A DNA stretch of 37,256 nt from an uncultured Atopobium sp. (GTDB taxonomy: Bacteria; Actinomycetota; Coriobacteriia; Coriobacteriales; Atopobiaceae). A program made the position numbers and the translations under genes. The notes below the pieces were generated by a model. The model saw only the letters and a list, made by a program, of their open reading frames with translations, was not told the DNA's origin and did no database searches. Position 1 is the first letter of the stretch; each line of letters starts with the position of its first letter. The stretch lies in the NCBI GenBank assembly GCA_938041635.1, contig CALIAD010000084.1, forward strand, positions 1 through 37,256, given 5' to 3'. Positions 31,795 through 37,256 of the stretch are shown piece by piece.

Positions 31795-33207
31795 ATGTAT
31801 GTACAGAACTTAACGGATTTAGCTGGCTGGTTCCTTGCAACAACTAATTCCTGGTCTGGGCATTTTGTTGAACTACACGATTTTTGCGACTACATCGACA
31901 ACAACGTAAGCTTATTCGACACGCCGTTTGATATACCTCATTATCAAATTCCTGGAGTACTTGAAAAATTTGCTTGTTTATTTAAGTCCGAAATACGCGA
32001 ACAAGAGAATGCTTATAGCTATCAAAAAATTCTTGATAGCTATGGCATAGATATTACAGACGATGCTGAATTACTTTCTAGTATTAACGAGCATGTTTTA
32101 AACAAAGAATGCATCTATGCAATCATCACCAAATGCATTACCGAAGATCCTAAAGGAGTTGGACTTCTCTATACCGCAGCAGAAAGTTCACTTCTTGATA
32201 GATGCCTATTCAAATTGGATGATATCAAGAAAATGTTTAGACCAAACTATAACTTTGGACGTAGAGAAAAGAAGACTACTCCGAGCACAGAAGGAGATTA
32301 CTGGGATTATGTAAAAACAAATAAACTCCCAGAATGGATTTGGTGTCTGGTTGGTAACGTAATTGACGAACATCCTTTTGGAGAAGATCATACCGTTGTT
32401 CATGGGACGCGACATTTTTCTCCTGGAACAAAGGTTTATTGTCTTCCAGTTCAATGGGGCGATGGATACGAAAAAATCGCTGTACTAGGCAAGCATAGAG
32501 GTTCACGAGGGCTCATTAGAATTGTAATGAGTAGAGAGTTGATTCATAACTTTAGGTGCCAAAAGGTTTTTTCACCATATGTTATTAAGCGCATGTATGT
32601 ACGCAATAACCACGGCAGGAACTTTGAGGGTTGGGGGCAATCTGAAGCGGAACATGAAACCATTTTGTCACTACTTCCATGGCTTAATACAACCCCCGAA
32701 GAAGAAAAACAAAGAACACTGCTACTTAATAGTTCGCAACTGTCATTCTTGATACATGTTGGCGATACGCCAAACCAGAAAATTCGTTTGAGGATTGAAC
32801 GACACAGTCGCAGAGATGGTTGTTATGGTGCAGGGTGGTATGGATTCTATAAAATTGGCGAGAAACCAGAACAGTCTATTGGTCTCCTTGATTGGTATGG
32901 ATACTGGCCAGATGATGTGTCCTACAAAGAATGTAGGTCAAACTACAAACCATCATGTGAACTATTAGGTGGATTTTTAGATGCCGGAATTCTTAACTGG
33001 GAGAATACCTATGAGTCTATTCCTACTAATGGTAGACCTCCATTTACGTGGGAATTTGAGGCGGTTTTAGAGCACGGTAGTCTATCGAATGCTGGACATA
33101 ATGCATACCCAGAGAACTTTCCATCAGTTATGAGGCTTCTGACAGCATGGGGTTTTCCAAAGATTTGGAATTCAACCAGCAATGCACCTGATGCATTTCT
33201 TGATTGA
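31795..33207 (+). CDS. Unknown 470-aa protein, copy 2
   Basis: Identical in translation to the copy at 23,204-24,616, with the same start context. Two unchanged copies of a 470-aa gene imply that the duplication or its homogenisation is recent. No family recognised. Confidence 0.7.
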   Translation: MYVQNLTDLAGWFLATTNSWSGHFVELHDFCDYIDNNVSLFDTPFDIPHYQIPGVLEKFACLFKSEIREQENAYSYQKILDSYGIDITDDAELLSSINEHVLNKECIYAIITKCITEDPKGVGLLYTAAESSLLDRCLFKLDDIKKMFRPNYNFGRREKKTTPSTEGDYWDYVKTNKLPEWIWCLVGNVIDEHPFGEDHTVVHGTRHFSPGTKVYCLPVQWGDGYEKIAVLGKHRGSRGLIRIVMSRELIHNFRCQKVFSPYVIKRMYVRNNHGRNFEGWGQSEAEHETILSLLPWLNTTPEEEKQRTLLLNSSQLSFLIHVGDTPNQKIRLRIERHSRRDGCYGAGWYGFYKIGEKPEQSIGLLDWYGYWPDDVSYKECRSNYKPSCELLGGFLDAGILNWENTYESIPTNGRPPFTWEFEAVLEHGSLSNAGHNAYPENFPSVMRLLTAWGFPKIWNSTSNAPDAFLD

Positions 33208-33362
33208 TAAGAGAAATGAAATAAATCTCAAGCTTCCTCTCGGACGTCCCTCGCAGCTCCATCTCTACCGTTCGCGGAAAATGTCAACTTTGGTGAACAA
33301 ACAGCAAATCCGTGTGCCCGGTAGGGATATAATCGCAGGTGAACAACAGATGGAGGATTGCC

Positions 33363-34130
33363 ATGAAGATGCACCTCATTGAGCCCGACGCTTACGCTGA
33401 GACCACACCTACCGTATTGCTAATTCATCCCATGCTCTCGTCTGCAGAGGGAATGAAAACAGTTCTTGTGAATAACATGGGTGATGACCTGCGCTATCTA
33501 GTCCCAGATCTTGCTGCCCACGGAGAAGAAGATGCAACGGAATATGTCTCAGTGTCCCAAGAAGCTGCGCAGATTCATGACTGGCTGCTGGAGCACGACA
33601 TAACCCATCTCTCCCTTGGTTTTGGCGCGTCCCTAGGCGGCGTAGTTCTATCTGAGCTCCTCAAGTTCCCCGATTTAGTCTTTGACCACCTCTTCTTTGA
33701 GGGAACAAGCTTCTGGACAGGAGGATTTCTTGCCTCCGCGCTTGAGTTTGTGCTCAAGAAAGTATTTCTTGCCAAGCACCGCAAAGCTATTGCAGACCCC
33801 GAACTTTCCGTACAAAAGATGGAACAACTTTACGGAAAAGTCGCAGCTAAACCTATGTCAGAACACTTTATTGCGATGAGCGACCAAAGCATCCAGAACA
33901 TCATTCACGACTGCAGCAACGTTAACCTTCCCACCCTTAGCCCTGAGGTACAACACCGCTGCATCTTTACGTATGGCGAGAAGGACTTTGACTTGAAACG
34001 TGCAAGGAAGGTTCTGCCTAAGGTGTATCCCGAAGCCACGCTTACTATCTGGCAGGGCTATGACCACTGCGAGCGTATGACCAGCGACTCGGCAGCGTAT
34101 GGCCAAATGCTCAGAGAGCTTGTGGTTTAG
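33363..34130 (+). CDS. Alpha/beta hydrolase, copy 2
   Basis: This 255-aa paralogue of the hydrolase at 24,772 keeps the Ser, Asp and His motifs. It differs after about residue 92 by scattered changes (ASALEF for ASTMEF, ADPELS for ADPKLS, NVNLPTLSPEVQH for NVDLPALSPDVQR, WQGYDH for WKGYDH). At DNA level many changes are silent third-base changes, a sign of purifying selection on both copies since the original duplication. Confidence 0.82.
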   Translation: MKMHLIEPDAYAETTPTVLLIHPMLSSAEGMKTVLVNNMGDDLRYLVPDLAAHGEEDATEYVSVSQEAAQIHDWLLEHDITHLSLGFGASLGGVVLSELLKFPDLVFDHLFFEGTSFWTGGFLASALEFVLKKVFLAKHRKAIADPELSVQKMEQLYGKVAAKPMSEHFIAMSDQSIQNIIHDCSNVNLPTLSPEVQHRCIFTYGEKDFDLKRARKVLPKVYPEATLTIWQGYDHCERMTSDSAAYGQMLRELVV

Positions 34131-34187
34131 AGCTTATTAACTATATTTAAATTACTACCATAAACCATAGATAGCGAGAGGATTAAT

Positions 34188-36347
34188 ATGCTCGAATCAG
34201 ATAAACCAATTGCCAATGCTAGCGAAGATAAATTGAATATGACTGAGCCAGCAAATTCATTAGCCCGGATTCTTTCTGATCAAAAAGATTCAGATTCACT
34301 AGTAGTCGGTATTTATGGCGAATGGGGTTCAGGGAAATCCTCTTTTGTTAATCTTTTAAAACAAGAGTTGATTAAATTATCAAAAATTCATCCTGAAAAT
34401 AAACAGCCTGTTATGATTACCTTTGATCCATGGCTATGCACATCCGATAACGCCATGCTTCATCGTTTTTTTAACGAATTGGCCACTTTCCTAGATTCAA
34501 AAGCCAATCTGAATAGTGTTGCCAAGAAGATTATTAAATACTCCAAAATTATCGCTCCTTTGGTGGTTCCTTATATACCTATTCCTGGGCTCAAAGATTC
34601 ATTCGATTGTGTCCTAGATCATGTTTCTGAATCTCTCGAAGATTCAGAATTTACTACCGAAGAATTGAAGAAAGAAATAGAAGAATCATTAAAAACATGT
34701 CAACAAAAGTTTTATATCTTCATTGATGACTTAGATAGATTGCCCGACAATCAAATTCGTCTAATATTTCAATTAGTGAATCATTTGGCAGATTTTCCAA
34801 ATATCACTTATATTATCCCTTTCGACTATGATGTAGTAACTACTGCTTTAAACAAAATCCAATCTAAAAAAGGTGCAGAATACTTACAAAAGATTATTCA
34901 ACTTCCCTACAGTATTCCAAGACCCGGACAAGAACAAATCATTGAGATTCTTTTAGAAGAGCTCTCTATTTATACAAACAAAATTCCGGAAGAAAACTTT
35001 TCACAAAATAGATTCTTTGATGTACGAAACAATTTTATTAAAACTTATATTCATACTCTTCGAGATATGAAATTATTAATAAATACTTTTTCGGTAAATA
35101 TAGTGAAGCTTTCTGATGAATTAGACGTAATAGATTTATTGGCCCTCTCTTTGCTTAAAGCCTTCAATCAACCTCTGTATAAATGGATATATGAAAATAA
35201 AAGTTTACTTTGTACTTATGACTTAGATAGTCAAACAGATAATGAGAATTTATCTAGGTCACTTCTTACCAGTGGGACTTGTACTGACCAAAACCTACAA
35301 AATACAATTACTCGTTTATCAACATTATTTCCAAAACTCACTTATTATGAATCAAATTCATCTGAAAATGAAAATAGACGTCTTCGTCGTATTTCGTGTG
35401 AGGATTATTTTGATCAGTACTTCTCTGGAGATTTTCCTCAAACTTTTGTACGACGAGATGATCTAAATAAAATCCTTCATGCAAATGATTCTTCCATTAC
35501 ACATGAAATAATAAATGAAGCTATTATTAATGAACAACTCACAAATCTGCTTAATGAAATAAAATATAATCTTGAATTTTTTAATAAGCAATCTTTAATA
35601 ATACTGTCGGAACAACTAATTTATGCTTTGGGAAAAAGTAGCGAATACATTAACAAATCGTTTTTTGGAATGTCCGCAGACACTCTTATGTCGTTTATTC
35701 TTTCTGATGTACTTAAAAAAATAGGAAAAGTTGATTCCGATCTGATAGTAAAAAAATCTTTAAATTATGTTGATTTAGATAATGTTTTAAGCTTTGCCTA
35801 TTGGTTAAATCATGAAGAATTAGTTCATGGTCGTCTTGCTTCAAATGAAAAATCTGAAGACAAACAATCTATAAACATAGCAACTCTTGTGGAAATAGAA
35901 CAAATATATGCCAAGAAATTAGAGGGAACGATTTCAAACACCGATCTCCTATCCATTCATTTCGATTTACATTTACCGATGTATTTATGGAGTTGTTATA
36001 ATTTTGAGCGATATAAAGATTTTTGGATTAAGAAATTTAACGACGATGATTTAAATTACATTGTCTTCATTGACTCTATCTCTAATGAATTGACCTCTGG
36101 CTCATACAAAAAATGGTCATGGGATCCTGCAGATTTTAATAAATTAATAAGTTACGAAAAAATAAAAAGCCATATCTTAAAACTAAAAAAATCAGAAAAG
36201 TTGAAAAATATTTCAACAGAATTAATTTGTAAGGCAATTACCTTCGTCGAAATGGAACCTAATGAAGAATCAAATTTGAATGATCAAATGGATTCCGAGT
36301 TCACAAGCGTTCAAGCAGAGAAAAAATTATCAGAATGGATTATCTAA
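34188..36347 (+). CDS. KAP-family P-loop NTPase
   Basis: This 719-aa protein has the KAP NTPase domain (PF07693). Walker A is YGEWGSGKSS (about 43-52), followed by the KAP-typical FDPWLCTSDNAMLHRFF. Walker B is FYIFIDDLDRL (about 174-184), with LPYSIPRPGQEQI later. Bacterial KAP proteins include the phage-exclusion protein PifA, and some act in anti-phage defence, so that is a reasonable inference here. The segment between Walker A and B (KIIAPLVVPYIPIPGLKD) is only weakly hydrophobic, so membrane anchoring as in some KAP proteins is uncertain. The last ~350 residues are unassigned and probably sense or effect something. The ATG at 34,188 follows GAGAGGATTAAT. Strongly AT-rich, unlike the flanking chromosome, so probably acquired by transfer. 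Confidence 0.85.
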   Translation: MLESDKPIANASEDKLNMTEPANSLARILSDQKDSDSLVVGIYGEWGSGKSSFVNLLKQELIKLSKIHPENKQPVMITFDPWLCTSDNAMLHRFFNELATFLDSKANLNSVAKKIIKYSKIIAPLVVPYIPIPGLKDSFDCVLDHVSESLEDSEFTTEELKKEIEESLKTCQQKFYIFIDDLDRLPDNQIRLIFQLVNHLADFPNITYIIPFDYDVVTTALNKIQSKKGAEYLQKIIQLPYSIPRPGQEQIIEILLEELSIYTNKIPEENFSQNRFFDVRNNFIKTYIHTLRDMKLLINTFSVNIVKLSDELDVIDLLALSLLKAFNQPLYKWIYENKSLLCTYDLDSQTDNENLSRSLLTSGTCTDQNLQNTITRLSTLFPKLTYYESNSSENENRRLRRISCEDYFDQYFSGDFPQTFVRRDDLNKILHANDSSITHEIINEAIINEQLTNLLNEIKYNLEFFNKQSLIILSEQLIYALGKSSEYINKSFFGMSADTLMSFILSDVLKKIGKVDSDLIVKKSLNYVDLDNVLSFAYWLNHEELVHGRLASNEKSEDKQSINIATLVEIEQIYAKKLEGTISNTDLLSIHFDLHLPMYLWSCYNFERYKDFWIKKFNDDDLNYIVFIDSISNELTSGSYKKWSWDPADFNKLISYEKIKSHILKLKKSEKLKNISTELICKAITFVEMEPNEESNLNDQMDSEFTSVQAEKKLSEWII

Positions 36348-36364
36348 AAGTTATATGATTATGA

Positions 36365-36435
36365 AGCAGAATTTGAACCTACAACCTTCGAGTCGTGGTC
36401 AGTAAGAACTTGCTCTCGTTAAGCGAATTACCAAG
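36365..36435 (-). other. Possible tRNA relic
   Basis: Read on the minus strand, the sequence GGTTGTAGGTTCAAATTCTG (ending near 36,367) looks like a variable loop and T-arm of a tRNA, with GTAGG able to pair with TCTGC through wobble pairs. GAGAGCAAG and TTGGTAATTC further 5' resemble a D-arm. The anticodon arm does not fold properly and no 3' CCA context follows. It may be a tRNA fragment left at an island boundary, but this is weak. Confidence 0.3.
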
Positions 36436-36494
36436 AAAAACTAGGGAATTAGTTCGTTACTCTAAACGAACTAAAATCATAACCACCCGCATAT

Positions 36495-36538
36495 GAACTG
36501 CCTCCCATTTCTTATGTCCAAGAAATGGGAGGCAGTTC
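36495..36538. terminator. 18-bp perfect hairpin between KAP gene and DUF1648 gene
   Basis: GAACTGCCTCCCATTTCT (36495-36512) and AGAAATGGGAGGCAGTTC (36521-36538) are perfectly complementary with an 8-nt loop. It overlaps the last two bases of the DUF1648 stop codon and lies 148 bp after the KAP stop, so it could end transcripts from both sides. No U-tract is present. The arm is nearly the same as the terminator at 2,467-2,504. Confidence 0.65.
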
Positions 36539-37058
36539 AGATAAGGAGGCCTTTGGCGTATTTACCGCTGAATCGTCTCGGTGCCCTAGAAGACATGCTC
36601 ATAAGAGTTGCAGGGAAAACGATTCCCAAGAGGATGCAGACCAGACCGTCTATCACGTAGAACAATGTTGCGCCATCGAACTTGGACGCCACAGATCCTT
36701 CCGACTGTAGAGACAGATAGATATGCATAAGAGAAAGAGCGGAAAACGTAAACAAGGTAACCATCAAAGAGGCAATCCCATATTTTCTTTCTTTATCGTT
36801 TGAGTCCTCTGCATTTCGCCTTACCGAGAAAAAGCTCAGTAAGAGGCCAATTGCCAGACAGATCACCGGAAGGATGAGAAGCTCCCATTTCTGCCCCCAC
36901 CGGTCAACAGAATCCCCAAACCAATGGGCGGGTATCGATTGGGGAATCGAATTCCACAAGACAAGCAGAACAACCGCAGGCAGTATCCCAAGAAAAACCG
37001 CCAGCAAACTCATGGCCTTATCGAAATACCCTTTATCGCCCTTCATCAGCTTTGCCAT
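36537..37058 (-). CDS. DUF1648 membrane protein (SdpI-like), short form
   Basis: This 173-aa protein has four hydrophobic segments. The first loop has SIPQSIPAHWFGDSVDRWGQK, the DUF1648 signature (IPxHWxxxGxxDxxxxK) found in SdpI-type immunity proteins, which protect against membrane-acting toxins. Typical SdpI proteins continue with an SdpI domain after the fourth helix; here the chain stops shortly after ATLMSMSSRAPRRFSGKYAK, exactly at a strong hairpin, so the 3' end may be truncated. The ATG at 37,058 is directly preceded by GAGGAG. The internal ATG four codons later would have better spacing. Confidence 0.7.
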   Translation of the reverse strand: MAKLMKGDKGYFDKAMSLLAVFLGILPAVVLLVLWNSIPQSIPAHWFGDSVDRWGQKWELLILPVICLAIGLLLSFFSVRRNAEDSNDKERKYGIASLMVTLFTFSALSLMHIYLSLQSEGSVASKFDGATLFYVIDGLVCILLGIVFPATLMSMSSRAPRRFSGKYAKGLLI

Positions 37059-37224
37059 CTCCTCATGCCAAAAACTGTCTGGACGGACCTTTACACGCTG
37101 TCACTCGGGAAGACAAAGGCGGTCTTGAGTCCCCGCCCCTTATCACATTATATCTGTCGCCATAGGAAAGATGCGCAAGATCGGTGCAGCGCTTGAATTG
37201 ATTCTTGGTCAGCCAGTTCCTGCG

Positions 37225-37256
37225 TCAGCCCAGTGCCATACCCATCATATAAATAG
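37225..37256 (-). CDS. 3' end of a second DUF4143 ATPase gene (cut by window edge)
   Basis: Only the last nine codons and the stop are in the window: they read IYMMGMALG, the same C-terminus as the ATPase at 17,240-18,565. The shared DNA covers 37,202-37,256 and 17,217-17,271, 55 of 55 bases, including 23 bp beyond the stop. Bases 37,059-37,201 before it contain no gene I can support. Confidence 0.7.
   Translation of the reverse strand, partial: IYMMGMALG

Larger units (their letters stand above)
29641..34136. repeat. Direct repeat of ~4.5 kb, copy 2
   Basis: Same gene order as 21,050-25,545. The apparently identical core spans 29,933-33,619 (3,687 bp); the first mismatch outside it on the left is at 29,932 and on the right at 33,620. 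Recombination between the copies would delete or amplify 8,591 bp, including the PARG-fusion operon. Confidence 0.93.

Overview
The window reads as chromosomal DNA of an actinobacterium of the class Coriobacteriia, most like Atopobium/Lancefieldella or a related Atopobiaceae. This is an inference from protein style and gene content, not from a marker gene. There are no rRNA genes, no CRISPR array and no intact insertion sequence.

Bases 1-16,965 look like ordinary chromosome. They hold the C-terminal end of a P-type cation ATPase and two flavin nitroreductases, the first frameshifted. Next is a compact cell-wall-recycling locus: mupG, murP, murQ and murR on the minus strand, and a divergent Tat-exported lipoprotein of the PBP4B/AmiE serine-hydrolase type. 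Together these would release, import, phosphorylate, cleave and de-etherify MurNAc-containing muropeptide fragments. After that come an FMN reductase, a free-methionine-sulfoxide reductase, a glyoxalase-like protein, oligoendopeptidase F, a broken ABC exporter and an intact ABC exporter.

Bases 17,240-21,045 are transitional. They contain an AAA/DUF4143 ATPase with a 33-bp-phased repeat array in front of it, a likely IS3-type transposase remnant, and a GntR(YtrA)-DUF5808 membrane-protein operon.

Bases 21,046-36,350 are an AT-rich accessory island. A five-gene segment occurs twice as a direct repeat of about 4.5 kb (offset exactly 8,591 bp). It encodes a TDT-family transporter, riboswitch-type leader plus yjdF, an 84-aa unknown, a 470-aa unknown and an alpha/beta hydrolase. 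About 3.7 kb in the middle of the two copies appears identical while both ends have diverged, which suggests recent gene conversion. Between the copies lies a two-gene operon: a 943-aa protein joining a bacterial PARG macrodomain to a putative nuclease-like region and a glycine-zipper membrane region, followed by a translationally coupled 126-aa protein. A DUF3784 protein is also there. After the second copy comes a KAP-family P-loop NTPase. The PARG operon and the KAP NTPase are the best candidates for conflict or phage-defence functions.

The right end has a possible tRNA relic, an 18-bp perfect hairpin, a short DUF1648 protein and the last codons of a second DUF4143 ATPase.

The non-coding DNA is unusually rich in ordered short repeats. 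There are two modular inverted-plus-three-direct arrays at 10.67-10.94 kb with different heads and matching linkers, a 22-bp array at 11.64-11.73 kb, a 33-bp array at 18.6-18.7 kb and a 24-bp inverted pair at 2.68-2.86 kb.
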